Shown piece by piece: positions 39,521-49,245 of a DNA stretch of 64,000 bases. The DNA comes from Mucilaginibacter aurantiaciroseus (GTDB lineage Bacteria; Bacteroidota; Bacteroidia; Sphingobacteriales; Sphingobacteriaceae). The stretch's first letter is position 1. Each line of letters starts with the position of its first letter. The DNA lies in NCBI RefSeq assembly GCF_024055595.1, contig NZ_JAMXOF010000002.1:496001-560000 (forward strand), read 5' to 3'. The translations under genes and the position numbers were made by a program. Below the pieces are notes generated by a model. The model worked only from the letters and a program-made list of their open reading frames with translations. It had not been told where the DNA came from and made no database searches.

Positions 39521-40706
39521 ATTAAAAAGGATTGCAATAATATGCGGCTATTCATTCCCGGATGGGTTAGCACCAACCAACCGTATATTAACTTATTCTA
39601 AGGGGTTGGTTGAATTGGCTGTTAAGGTTCATATTTTTATTTATTTTCCTACAGATAGCATAGAAAAAAATTTACCTGTTAACGGAAGTGTTAATGGTAT
39701 TAATTACCATTACCCTGGTACTCGATCGTACCCTTCAAATAAGTTTATTAGAAAACTTAGCCATATTTTTTATTGTTATAAATCAATTAGGGTACTAATA
39801 AAAGAAAATCGAAAGGAAAAATTTGACTTAGCCATTATTAGCTCAGATTGGTTTAGGATATTGTATGCATTTATTCCTGCCCTGAAAATAATCGGGTTAA
39901 AAATTGTGTTTATCGCAGATGAGTTTCCCGTACCTATCAGAGTATACTTAAAAACAAGTATATCTTTTTGGCGTAAACTATTGTTTAAAAATAGTTTGAA
40001 ATTTGTATCTGGAATGATTTTCATGACTCAATCTCTAAAAGAATTTTATAACGGCATAGTCAAAAAAAATAGCTTCATACTACCCAGTGTGGTAGATATC
40101 TCTAGGTTTACAGATGTCCGTGATACACATGAAAATAAAAAGCATTTGTGTTACATGGGCAATATGGAACTATCTAAAGATAACGTAGACAATATTATAG
40201 ATGCCTTTTATCTAATAGCTGATAAATTTATAGATATTGAATTTCATCTCTACGGAGCACCGTCGCAAATTGATAAAGCAAAGTTAATAGCCTTGATAAA
40301 AAAATACAATTTAGAGAAAAGAGTATTATTTAAAGGTAAAGTTAATAATAATGAAGTACCGGTTATATTAAAAAACAGCTATATACTCGTATCTTCTCAA
40401 CCTGATACGAAAAGAGCTGCTGGCGGATTCCCGACGAAACTGGGTGAATATATGGCAGTGGGAGTACCAACACTACTTACTGCAGTAGGCGAAATTCCTA
40501 ACTATATTACTAACGGGGTTAACGGGTGGTTAGCAAAACCTAATGACCCACAAGATTATGCAGTGAAACTTAAATACATTATTGAGAACTATCCTGCGGC
40601 ATTAGAAGTTGCAGATAAAGCGAAAAAATATGTCAATGATAACTTTGATTATAAATTTCAATGTGCAAAGCTATTACAGTTTTTAAATAACATTGTTAAT
40701 GAATAA
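39507..40706 (+). CDS. glycosyltransferase family 4
   Basis: 399-aa GT-B-fold enzyme. Starts at GTG inside the 3' end of the polymerase gene (14-base overlap). The C-terminal half has the GT4 donor site: LCYMGNMELSKDNVDNI, then GGFPTKLGEYMAVGVPTLLT with the EX7E-type pattern. N-terminal APTNRILTYSKGL suits acceptor binding. Adds one sugar of the repeat unit; specificity unknown. Confidence 0.87.
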   Translation: MSPNKLKRIAIICGYSFPDGLAPTNRILTYSKGLVELAVKVHIFIYFPTDSIEKNLPVNGSVNGINYHYPGTRSYPSNKFIRKLSHIFYCYKSIRVLIKENRKEKFDLAIISSDWFRILYAFIPALKIIGLKIVFIADEFPVPIRVYLKTSISFWRKLLFKNSLKFVSGMIFMTQSLKEFYNGIVKKNSFILPSVVDISRFTDVRDTHENKKHLCYMGNMELSKDNVDNIIDAFYLIADKFIDIEFHLYGAPSQIDKAKLIALIKKYNLEKRVLFKGKVNNNEVPVILKNSYILVSSQPDTKRAAGGFPTKLGEYMAVGVPTLLTAVGEIPNYITNGVNGWLAKPNDPQDYAVKLKYIIENYPAALEVADKAKKYVNDNFDYKFQCAKLLQFLNNIVNE

Positions 40707-41895
40707 TCAAAAACAGATACTATATATAGGCGGGTTTGAACTACCTGATAAAAATGCAGCCGCACAACGTGTTATTGCTAACGGAAAGGCATTCAGAGAT
40801 CTTGGATATTCTGTTTACTATTTATGCCTCGATCGTGCAGTTAGTAAGATAACGAAGTTGGAAGATACTAAAGATGTTTTTGAGGGGTTTACATATTATC
40901 GATTTAAGTATCCAGTAAATACTATTGATTGGTTTTTGTATATGCTAAGTATAAATGATGTAAAGTCAATAATGAATTTACTCAATAACTTGAAGTTTAT
41001 TGTGGCTTACAATTACCCTGCTTTTGCGCTTTTAAGATTAAAATATATATGTGAAAAGAATAATATAGCCCTTGTCTCAGATTGTACGGAATGGTATGTG
41101 CCACAGGGAAACATACTTTTTAAGATTGTAAAAGGTGCTGATACGTTTTTAAGAATGAGAGTTGTGCAACGCAAACTTGACGGTGTTATTGCCATAAGCA
41201 AGTATCTATATGACTATTATGCACCCCGTATGAAAAATGTAATCCAGTTGCCTCCAATGGTAGATTTGGCATCAGTGAAATGGGCTGCCATTGTTTTGAA
41301 CGATGAAGATGACGCTATCAAACTTGTTTACGCAGGCTCGCCGGGTGTGGGGGCAAAAGATAGAATTGATAAAATAATTAGTACATTAAGTACAATAAGA
41401 GTTAACATAAAAAATAAACTATTATTAAACGTTATTGGTTTAACAAAGGAACAATATCTGAATAGTTTTAACAAACAGCTACCTATAAATGATATTGATG
41501 AATTTGTTTCTTTTAAGGGTAGGCTGTCTCATGAGGATGCCCTTATGCAAGTAAAAAGAGCTGATTATGCCATATTTATCCGGGATAATAATTTGGTTAA
41601 TACAGCTGGTTTTCCAACCAAGTTTGTGGAAGCTTTTTCATGCGGAATACCTATACTTGCAAACGCATCAAGTAATATTACAGATTACTTAAAAAATGGA
41701 GAAACCGGGTACGTTTTAGACACTACCAATACTCTTTTGTTTTGTAACTCACTACTAATACCGTTATCACTAAACAAGTTCCAAATTAGTACTATGAAAA
41801 ATAATATTATAAAAAAGCGTTTGTTTGATTATAAAAATTATTTAACACCTATTAGTAGTTTTCTAGACAGCGTATCTAAAGATAATCATAGCTAA
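40699..41895 (+). CDS. glycosyltransferase family 4
   Basis: 398-aa GT-B enzyme. The N-terminus KQILYIGGFELPDKNAAAQR and C-terminal TAGFPTKFVEAFSCGIPILAN mark a GT4 relative of the previous gene; the two may have arisen by duplication. ATG 40699 overlaps the preceding stop by 8 bases; a TTG two codons earlier is also possible. Adds an unknown sugar. Confidence 0.87.
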   Translation: MNNQKQILYIGGFELPDKNAAAQRVIANGKAFRDLGYSVYYLCLDRAVSKITKLEDTKDVFEGFTYYRFKYPVNTIDWFLYMLSINDVKSIMNLLNNLKFIVAYNYPAFALLRLKYICEKNNIALVSDCTEWYVPQGNILFKIVKGADTFLRMRVVQRKLDGVIAISKYLYDYYAPRMKNVIQLPPMVDLASVKWAAIVLNDEDDAIKLVYAGSPGVGAKDRIDKIISTLSTIRVNIKNKLLLNVIGLTKEQYLNSFNKQLPINDIDEFVSFKGRLSHEDALMQVKRADYAIFIRDNNLVNTAGFPTKFVEAFSCGIPILANASSNITDYLKNGETGYVLDTTNTLLFCNSLLIPLSLNKFQISTMKNNIIKKRLFDYKNYLTPISSFLDSVSKDNHS

Positions 41896-41897
41896 AT

Positions 41898-43109
41898 ATG
41901 TCAAAAAAGGTGCTGTTTTTAACGGGTTTGTTTCCCAGTGAGATACGTGAAGAAATTGTTTCAAACAGTAAATTTAATATACAATTTGCTGCGGATGCCC
42001 TGCAATGGTCATTTGTAAAAGGGTTAGGTGCCTATTATGATGATTTAACGGTATTAAACTTTCCATTTGTAGGGTCTTACCCTACTTTGTATAAAGTACC
42101 GATAGTAAAAAGAATAGCGTTTGGCTCGATGTCGGGTTTTACTGGTATAAATCCCGGTTATTTTAATCTTTTAGGGCTAAAAAATATTGATATTTACCTA
42201 AGTGCAAAAAGAGAGATAAAAAAGTGGGCTCTTAATACAAACGGCGAAAAAGTTATCATAATATATTCCGCTTTTTTACCTTTTTTAAAAGCTGCAATTA
42301 ACTCAAAAGAATTATTTAATGAGTTAAAGGTGGTTTTAATTCTGCCAGACTTGCCGCAATTTATGGGGGGGCCCAATAATGTTTTTTACAGAATCTTTAA
42401 GAACTATACATATAATGCTTTACAAAAGCTTTTTAAAAAAACAGACGGGTATATATTATTAACCCCGTATATGATGGAAAAATTGCCTGAAAAAAAGCCG
42501 TTTACGGTAATTGAGGGTATTTTTAATAATGTGGATATTAGCAGCACCACTAACGTTAATGATTTAGTAATAAAAACTATACTTTATACGGGTACTTTAG
42601 CACGGCGTTATGGGATATTAAATTTACTGGCTGCATTTAACGTTTTAGAAAATATAACAGCAAGATTAATTATATGCGGAGACGGAGATGCCAAAGATGA
42701 AATAAAGGCAGCTGCTGAGAATAATCCTAATATAATTTATCATGGATCTTTAGAAAGATCACGAGTTTTGCAATTGCAAACGCAGGCATCATTACTCGTA
42801 AACCCGCGTACGGCTGAAGGAGAGTTTACCAGATATTCTTTCCCGTCAAAAACAATGGAATATTTGGCATCAGGAGTGCCTGTGCTCATTTATAAGTTAC
42901 CAGGTATACCAAAAGAATATTATGAGCATTGTTATAGTTTAGATGATGTATCAATAAAAACTTTATCAGATAAAATTAAATGCATACTGCAAATGGATAG
43001 TAAAACATTAATTGAAAAAGGTAAAAAAGCACGTGATTTTATTTTAAATTATAAAAACCCGGTTGCGCAATGTAAAAAAATAGTTGATTTAATTGAAAAT
43101 AAAATATAA
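41898..43109 (+). CDS. glycosyltransferase family 4
   Basis: 403-aa GT-B protein with N-terminal acceptor domain (KVLFLTGLFPSEIREEI) and C-terminal donor site (LYTGTLARRYGILNLLAAF, then FPSKTMEYLASGVPVLIYKL). It starts two bases after the previous gene. Third of four non-initiating glycosyltransferases in the operon. Confidence 0.86.
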   Translation: MSKKVLFLTGLFPSEIREEIVSNSKFNIQFAADALQWSFVKGLGAYYDDLTVLNFPFVGSYPTLYKVPIVKRIAFGSMSGFTGINPGYFNLLGLKNIDIYLSAKREIKKWALNTNGEKVIIIYSAFLPFLKAAINSKELFNELKVVLILPDLPQFMGGPNNVFYRIFKNYTYNALQKLFKKTDGYILLTPYMMEKLPEKKPFTVIEGIFNNVDISSTTNVNDLVIKTILYTGTLARRYGILNLLAAFNVLENITARLIICGDGDAKDEIKAAAENNPNIIYHGSLERSRVLQLQTQASLLVNPRTAEGEFTRYSFPSKTMEYLASGVPVLIYKLPGIPKEYYEHCYSLDDVSIKTLSDKIKCILQMDSKTLIEKGKKARDFILNYKNPVAQCKKIVDLIENKI

Positions 43110-43112
43110 GAA

Positions 43113-44150
43113 ATGTTTGATAATAAAGTACTATTAATAACCGGAGGAACGGGTTCATTCGGTAATGCGGTCTTAAACCGTTTCTTGAATACTGATATTA
43201 AAGAAATACGCATATTTAGCCGGGATGAAAAAAAGCAAGATGATATGCGCAACCAGCTTAACAATCCTAAGCTTAAATTCTATATTGGTGATGTAAGAGA
43301 TTATAACAGTATTGAAAAGGCTGTGCATGGGGTGGATTATATATTTCACGCAGCTGCGTTAAAGCAAGTCCCTTCATGTGAGTTCTTTCCAATTGAAGCT
43401 ACTAAGACAAACGTTTTTGGGACACAAAATGTTATTGACGCAGCAGTAGCTAATAAGGTTTCGCGTGTTATTTGTCTAAGTACAGATAAAGCGGCATATC
43501 CAATTAATGCAATGGGTATCTCAAAAGCATTAATGGAAAAAGTAGCCATAGCTGCATCACGAAATATTGTTAACGGCGAAACTACAGTTTGTTTAACCCG
43601 TTATGGTAATGTGATGGCGTCAAGAGGGTCAGTAATTCCATTGTTTTTAAAGCAAATTAAGGCTGGTATTCCAATAACAATAACTGACCCCTATATGACC
43701 CGTTTTTTGATGTCATTGGAAGAGGCTGTTGAATTAGTTTTATTTGCCTTTGAACATGGTAATCAAGGAGATTTATTTGTTAATAAGGCACCTGCTGGAA
43801 CTATAAATGATTTGGCTATTGCGCTAAAAGAGTTGTGTAATGCCGATAATGAAATCAAGATAATTGGAACACGCCACGGTGAAAAGCTTTACGAAACACT
43901 CTGTACTAGAGAAGAGATGCAAAAAGCTGAAGATATGGGTGAATTTTACCGTATACCTGCAGACAATCGCAGCTTAAACTATGCGCAATATTTTTCTGAA
44001 GGTGAAACAAACCTTTCTAAAATTGAAGATTATCACTCCCATAATACAGAACAATTAGGGGTTGAAGGAATGAAAGCTTTGTTATCTAAACAGCCATATA
44101 TTCAACGCGAAGTATTTGGTGATACAAATGCAGTAAAATATAATTTATAA
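43113..44150 (+). CDS. UDP-GlcNAc 4,6-dehydratase, 5-inverting (CapE/FnlA/WbjB-like)
   Basis: 345-aa soluble SDR starting the UDP-L-FucNAc pathway. ITGGTGSFGNAVLNRF binds NAD(P); STDKAAYPINAMGISK places Ser123, Met134 and Lys138, the Met-for-Tyr pattern of this subfamily. C-terminal RHGEKLYETL is family typical. It is followed immediately by a cupin gene and CapF- and CapG-like genes, so product assignment is well supported by context. Confidence 0.9.
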   Translation: MFDNKVLLITGGTGSFGNAVLNRFLNTDIKEIRIFSRDEKKQDDMRNQLNNPKLKFYIGDVRDYNSIEKAVHGVDYIFHAAALKQVPSCEFFPIEATKTNVFGTQNVIDAAVANKVSRVICLSTDKAAYPINAMGISKALMEKVAIAASRNIVNGETTVCLTRYGNVMASRGSVIPLFLKQIKAGIPITITDPYMTRFLMSLEEAVELVLFAFEHGNQGDLFVNKAPAGTINDLAIALKELCNADNEIKIIGTRHGEKLYETLCTREEMQKAEDMGEFYRIPADNRSLNYAQYFSEGETNLSKIEDYHSHNTEQLGVEGMKALLSKQPYIQREVFGDTNAVKYNL

Positions 44151-44596
44151 TGTTGCAAACTCCACAATTTATAAATGGGGGCAGTTTTAACGATGAAAGA
44201 GGAAGTCTTTCATTTGTTAATCACTTCTCTTTAGATGATGTAAAAAGACTTTATCATATTCAGCCCGCTAATACTGAAATAGTTAGAGCATGGCAGGGGC
44301 ACAAGTTTGAGCAAAAATGGTTTTACGTAGTAGCAGGCAGCTTTAAAATAGTTGTTGTAAAGCCAAGCGGTTGGGAAAATCCTATACACATCCATAATTT
44401 ATATGAATATACAGTTACAGAGCTAACAGGTATTTTACACATACCGGGTGGATATGCTAATGGTTTTAAGGCACTTGAGCCAAACTCAAAATTAATTGTG
44501 TTTTCCGACTTTTCGGTTGAGCAATCTGCAGCAGATGAATGCAGGTTTGATAAACAACTTTGGTATGATTGGAAAAAAAATGAAAAATATGATTAA
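44150..44596 (+). CDS. RmlC-like cupin, probable sugar isomerase/epimerase
   Basis: 148-aa cupin. NDERGSLSFVNHF at the N-terminus, WQGHKFEQKWFYVVAGSFKIVVV in the beta barrel and HIPGGYANGFKAL near the end match the WxcM/FdtA and RmlC-like sugar cupin group. Its place between CapE-like and CapF-like genes suggests a nucleotide-sugar role, but CapF carries its own cupin, so its exact step is unclear. Start overlaps the previous stop (TAATG). Confidence 0.78.
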   Translation: MLQTPQFINGGSFNDERGSLSFVNHFSLDDVKRLYHIQPANTEIVRAWQGHKFEQKWFYVVAGSFKIVVVKPSGWENPIHIHNLYEYTVTELTGILHIPGGYANGFKALEPNSKLIVFSDFSVEQSAADECRFDKQLWYDWKKNEKYD

Positions 44597-45707
44597 AGTA
44601 GGAATTACCGGTCAGCAAGGTTTTGTTGGTCAGCATTTATATAATACACTTGGCCTTTTCCCGGATGAGTTTATACGTGTAGATTTTAATAAGACGTATT
44701 TTGTTGACCAAGCAATTCTGGATAATTTTGTGTCTGGTTGTGATGTAATTGTGCATCTGGCGGCAATGAACCGGCATAACGACCAGCAAGTAATATATGA
44801 AAATAATGTTGGGCTTATTAAACAGTTAATAGGAGCATTAGAACGTACTGATAGTAACGCACACGTTATATTTTCATCTTCATCGCAAGAGAATAATGAA
44901 AATTTATATGGTAAAAGTAAAAAAGAAGGTCGCGAACTTTTTATAAACTGGGCAAAAAAATCAAAAGGGAAATTTTCCGGTTTAATAATACCCAATGTTT
45001 TCGGCCCATTTGGGCATCCATATTATAATTCATTTGTATCTACCTTTTGCCATCAGCTAATCAATAACGAGCAACCTAAAATAGAAGTTGATGGCAACGT
45101 AAAACTAGTTTATGTAGGCGATTTAGTAAAGGCATTAGTAAACAAAATAAGAAGTAATTCTGGCGATGATTTATTGACCATTGCGCATACCGATGAATAC
45201 AAAGTGTCAGAAGTTTTAACCTTGCTTAACACATTTAAAGAACAATATTTGGATGCGGGGATAATACCTGAATTAAAAGATTCATTTGAGATAAACTTGT
45301 TTAATACTTTCCGGGCATATATAAATGTTGAAAGCCATTTTCCGGTTAAATTTACACGGCATACAGATCCCAGAGGGACATTTGTTGAGGTAATACGGTT
45401 AAACCTTGGCGGCCAGGTTTCGTTCTCAACAACAGTACCTGGTATTACACGAGGTAATCATTATCACACCCGTAAAATTGAGCGTTTTGCAGTAATAAAA
45501 GGCGAAGCGCTTATTCAGCTCAGAAAAGTTAACACCGATAAAGTATTTGATTTTCATTTGTCAGGTAATGCACCTGCATATGTTGATATGCCCATTTGGT
45601 ATACTCATAGCATAAAAAATACTGGGACCGAAGAGTTATTTACTATATTTTGGATTAACGAATTTTTTGATCAGAAAGATCCTGATACATATTTTGAAAA
45701 TGTTTAA
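44580..45707 (+). CDS. bifunctional CapF/FnlB-like C3-epimerase and C4-reductase
   Basis: About 376 aa. The N-terminal SDR domain (VGITGQQGFVGQHLYNTL) is fused to a C-terminal cupin domain (about 260-376: FTRHTDPRGTFVEVIR, GNHYHTRKIERFAVIKGEALIQ), the CapF architecture. Makes the UDP-6-deoxy-L-talose-type precursor of L-FucNAc. It overlaps the cupin gene; ATG 44580 or 44589 could be the start. Confidence 0.88.
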   Translation: MKNMIKVGITGQQGFVGQHLYNTLGLFPDEFIRVDFNKTYFVDQAILDNFVSGCDVIVHLAAMNRHNDQQVIYENNVGLIKQLIGALERTDSNAHVIFSSSSQENNENLYGKSKKEGRELFINWAKKSKGKFSGLIIPNVFGPFGHPYYNSFVSTFCHQLINNEQPKIEVDGNVKLVYVGDLVKALVNKIRSNSGDDLLTIAHTDEYKVSEVLTLLNTFKEQYLDAGIIPELKDSFEINLFNTFRAYINVESHFPVKFTRHTDPRGTFVEVIRLNLGGQVSFSTTVPGITRGNHYHTRKIERFAVIKGEALIQLRKVNTDKVFDFHLSGNAPAYVDMPIWYTHSIKNTGTEELFTIFWINEFFDQKDPDTYFENV

Positions 45708-45735
45708 TAATATTACAAAAGTCAGCTACCTATAA

Positions 45736-46875
45736 ATGAAAACAAAATTAAAAGTAATGACGGTCGTAGGCACACGGCCCGAAATTATAAGATTAGCACG
45801 TGTAATGGCCGCTTTAGATGCGTCTGATGCGATAGAACATATTATTGTGCACACTGGCCAAAACTACGATTATGAACTTAATCAAATATTTTTTGATGAC
45901 TTATCAATCCGTAAACCAGATCATTTTTTAAATGCAGCAGGTGGTACGGCAACTGAAACTATTGGACAAATAATAATAAAAATAGACACTTATCTTGAAA
46001 GTGAAAAGCCGGATGCTTTCTTGGTATTAGGCGATACTAATAGCTGTCTATGTGCAATACCTGCTAAAAAGCGTCATATTCCTATTTTTCATATGGAAGC
46101 TGGAAACAGGTGTTTTGACCAACGTGTGCCCGAAGAAACTAATAGGAAAATTGTAGATCATATAGCTGATATTAATTTAACATATAGTGATATAGCCAGA
46201 GAGTATTTATTACGAGAAGGATTACACCCAGACAGGATAATAAAAACAGGCTCACCTATGTTTGAGGTACTGAATCATTATTTACCAAGAATAAAAAACT
46301 CTGATATTTTAAAGTGTTTAAACCTCCAAGAGCATAAATATTTTGTAGTGTCGTCGCATCGCGAAGAGAATATAAATAGTGAAGCCAACTTTAAAGGATT
46401 AATAAATAGCCTTAACAATATAGCCGATACCTATGGCTACCCTATTATTGTAAGCACACACCCGCGCACCCGAAAAATGATTGAAAACAAAAATTTTGCA
46501 GTAAGCCCACTGATTCAGTTTTTAAAGCCAATGGGATTTAATGACTATAATGCCTTACAAATGAATTCGTACGCGGTATTATCAGACAGCGGCACAATTT
46601 CTGAAGAATCTTCTATCCTGAACTTCCCCGCATTAAATATTAGGGATGCACATGAACGCCCGGAAGCCATGGAAGAAGCTTCTGTAATGATGGTTGGCAT
46701 GAATACTGAACGTATAATGCAAGCGTTAATACAATTGAAGTATCAGAAGAGGGGAAGTGAGAGGAATTTTAAGCAAGTAGCTGATTATTCTATGCCTAAT
46801 GTGTCTGATAAAATGGTCAGAATAATAATAAGCTACGTTGATTACATTAAAAGGGTAGTGTGGCGTGAAATTTAG
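45736..46875 (+). CDS. UDP-N-acetylglucosamine 2-epimerase family (CapG/FnlC-like)
   Basis: 379-aa non-hydrolysing 2-epimerase fold (GT-B like). Motifs are VVGTRPEIIRLARVM, HTGQNYDYELNQIFF, HMEAGNRCFDQRVPEETNR, SSHREENIN and SDSGTISEES. Following CapE- and CapF-like genes it should complete UDP-L-FucNAc. It could in principle be WecB, but gene order favours CapG/FnlC. Confidence 0.88.
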   Translation: MKTKLKVMTVVGTRPEIIRLARVMAALDASDAIEHIIVHTGQNYDYELNQIFFDDLSIRKPDHFLNAAGGTATETIGQIIIKIDTYLESEKPDAFLVLGDTNSCLCAIPAKKRHIPIFHMEAGNRCFDQRVPEETNRKIVDHIADINLTYSDIAREYLLREGLHPDRIIKTGSPMFEVLNHYLPRIKNSDILKCLNLQEHKYFVVSSHREENINSEANFKGLINSLNNIADTYGYPIIVSTHPRTRKMIENKNFAVSPLIQFLKPMGFNDYNALQMNSYAVLSDSGTISEESSILNFPALNIRDAHERPEAMEEASVMMVGMNTERIMQALIQLKYQKRGSERNFKQVADYSMPNVSDKMVRIIISYVDYIKRVVWREI

Positions 46876-46878
46876 AGT

Positions 46879-48075
46879 ATGTTAAAACAACGATTTTATA
46901 ATAAAGTATATCGCTTTAGACAGAGGTTTAATTGCACAATTATTGTATTTACAACCTTACTTATTTTTTGGGGAAGTTGTAAAGCTCAGGAAAGCTTTAA
47001 ATATAAAACTATAGCGAATAGTTATCTGCCATCGGTTCAAGAACTTGCCCCTTTTAAGTTAACAGCAAATTCTTTTAAAAATAGGGCCTACGATGCAACT
47101 CAAGAATTACCGCCAGGGTATGTAAAAGATGGCTCTATAGATTATACAACCTATATGCAGCGGGCAATAAATGGTAATGCAAATGTGCTAATGCCAAACT
47201 TCCCTATTCTTGTTAACTCAAGTGGAATATCCATATTAAGCAATAGGATAATATTATTTGGCCCTAATTCAAAATTAATAATGGCACCAAATAATTTAAC
47301 AAATTATCAAATACTTAGAATATTCAACGCAAACAATGTTAAAATATATTTTCCGGTATTAGTGGGTGACAGAGATCAACATACCGGCACTACGGGAGAA
47401 TGGGGCATGGGCATTTCTATTGCAAGTTCATCAAATATTCAAATTATAAACCCAAAAGTTTATGAGTGTTGGGGGGACGGCATATACATAGGACAGTTAA
47501 CTAAGCATAGTAGTAATATTCAAATTTATTACCCACAAGTGGATCACGCCAGGCGCAATGGAATATCTATTGTAAGCGCAACTAACGTTACAATCTTACA
47601 TCCTGTTGTTTCTAATATCAATGGCACAGAACCTATGGCGGGAATTGATATGGAACCCAACCAAAATTCAGATTCACTTAATAATATTACGATAGATAAA
47701 CCAGTAACTTTTAATTCAAAGCGTGGATTGATGATAGTTTTACTTGGTTTAATTGGTAAAAATGGCCAGCAGGTTAATATTAGCGTAAAAAATCATATTG
47801 ATGACCAATCACAAACGGCATTGCACTATAGCGGTTATAAACAGTTTTATAATTATGCCCCAATAGGCGGTAATATAAATATTATAAATTCTACGTGGAA
47901 AAATAATAAGTTAGGATTTGGGCATGGCCTATATAATAAATATGGACCTGTACTCCACATAAATAAGGTTAAAACAATCTATGATTTATCTGGTAAAAAC
48001 ATTTCTCAAACTCAGATGCTTGACGCTATTAAAAACAATATCGTTGAAAAGGACAAAATACAATTGGTTAACTAA
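46879..48075 (+). CDS. secreted right-handed beta-helix protein
   Basis: 398 aa. N-terminal signal (hydrophobic about 20-33, cleavage near CKAQ). The rest has the Asn/Ile/Val periodicity of a parallel beta-helix, e.g. NNVKIYFP, SNIQIINPKVYECWGDGIYIG, SNIQIYYPQVDHARRNGISIVS. Such proteins in EPS operons are often lyases, hydrolases or epimerases acting on the polymer. No catalytic triad is firmly identifiable, so activity is unassigned. Confidence 0.75.
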   Translation: MLKQRFYNKVYRFRQRFNCTIIVFTTLLIFWGSCKAQESFKYKTIANSYLPSVQELAPFKLTANSFKNRAYDATQELPPGYVKDGSIDYTTYMQRAINGNANVLMPNFPILVNSSGISILSNRIILFGPNSKLIMAPNNLTNYQILRIFNANNVKIYFPVLVGDRDQHTGTTGEWGMGISIASSSNIQIINPKVYECWGDGIYIGQLTKHSSNIQIYYPQVDHARRNGISIVSATNVTILHPVVSNINGTEPMAGIDMEPNQNSDSLNNITIDKPVTFNSKRGLMIVLLGLIGKNGQQVNISVKNHIDDQSQTALHYSGYKQFYNYAPIGGNINIINSTWKNNKLGFGHGLYNKYGPVLHINKVKTIYDLSGKNISQTQMLDAIKNNIVEKDKIQLVN

Positions 48076-49245
48076 TTGCACAACAGTTTGAAAGATAAAG
48101 TAAAGCTTTTACGTATATCAACAGTCCCACACTCATTACATTTACTATTACGGGGGCAAATAAAGTACATGGCTTGCCATAACTTCGAAGTTTATATGGC
48201 AAGTGCTACAGATAATTCAGTATCAACTTTAGAAATGAATGAAGGAGTGCCGCACTTCCAAATTCCTCTTAATAGAAAACTAAATGTTTTTAAAGATATT
48301 GTTGCACTATACTATACTATAAAATTAATCAGAAAGCTAAAGCCTGATATTGTACATACTCATTCGCCTAAAGCCGGTATAGTTGGAATGTTAGCTGCTA
48401 TGCTATGTAATGTTAAGCTTAAAATTCATACTGTAGCCGGCCTGCCCTTAGTAGAGGAAACAGGGTTAAAACGCCAATTGCTTATTTGTGTTGAGAAATT
48501 AACTTATATTTTTGCCGACTGGGTTTTGCCAAATTCACAAGAACAGCTCCAATTTATAAAAGCAAATATTGATTCTTCTGATAAGATCACCATTATTGGA
48601 AAAGGAAGCAGTAATGGTATTGATCTTGATTATTTTTCCAAATCCGAAAATAACCTTACTGAAAATGATAATCTGAGAAAGCTTTACAATATTAATTCAG
48701 ATGACGTTGTACTAACTTTTGTTGGCAGATTAGCAAATTATAAGGGCTGTAATGAATTAGTTGCATGTTTTAAAAATCTCAGCCTTAGGCATACTAATAT
48801 AAAATTATTTTTAGTTGGCCCCTTAGAAGATTTAAACCCATTAATGCCCGAAACTTTAAACGAGATAAAGAGTAATAATGCTATTATCGCTACAGGGCAT
48901 CAGAATGATATAAGACCTTATCTTAATATGGCCGATATATTTGTATTCCCAAGTTACCGGGAGGGCTTTCCACAATCTCTGATGCAAGCTTGTGCTTTTG
49001 GGCTACCATGCATAGCAACTGACATAAATGGTTGTAATGAAATTGTTTTTGATGATGTTAATGGTTATCTCATACCAACCAAAAGCGAAATCAAATTAAT
49101 TGAAAAATGTGAAATTTTAATTAATGACAAAAACAAAAGGCTTGAGTTTGGAGCAAAGGGGCGTAAATATTTAGAAGATAACTTTGAGCAAAAACAATTT
49201 TGGCATCGCCTAAAAGGATTTTATTTAAAAAAATTGAGTCTATAA
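48076..49245 (+). CDS. glycosyltransferase family 4
   Basis: 389-aa GT-B enzyme starting at TTG directly after the beta-helix stop. N-terminal VKLLRISTVPHSLHLLLRGQ and HTHSPKAGIVGMLAA fit the CapM/PglA-like branch that adds a HexNAc-type sugar to a lipid-linked one. C-terminal donor site FVGRLANYKGCNELV and FPSYREGFPQSLMQACAFGLPC. The start could be TTG 48088. Overlaps the next start (TAATG). Confidence 0.87.
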   Translation: MHNSLKDKVKLLRISTVPHSLHLLLRGQIKYMACHNFEVYMASATDNSVSTLEMNEGVPHFQIPLNRKLNVFKDIVALYYTIKLIRKLKPDIVHTHSPKAGIVGMLAAMLCNVKLKIHTVAGLPLVEETGLKRQLLICVEKLTYIFADWVLPNSQEQLQFIKANIDSSDKITIIGKGSSNGIDLDYFSKSENNLTENDNLRKLYNINSDDVVLTFVGRLANYKGCNELVACFKNLSLRHTNIKLFLVGPLEDLNPLMPETLNEIKSNNAIIATGHQNDIRPYLNMADIFVFPSYREGFPQSLMQACAFGLPCIATDINGCNEIVFDDVNGYLIPTKSEIKLIEKCEILINDKNKRLEFGAKGRKYLEDNFEQKQFWHRLKGFYLKKLSL

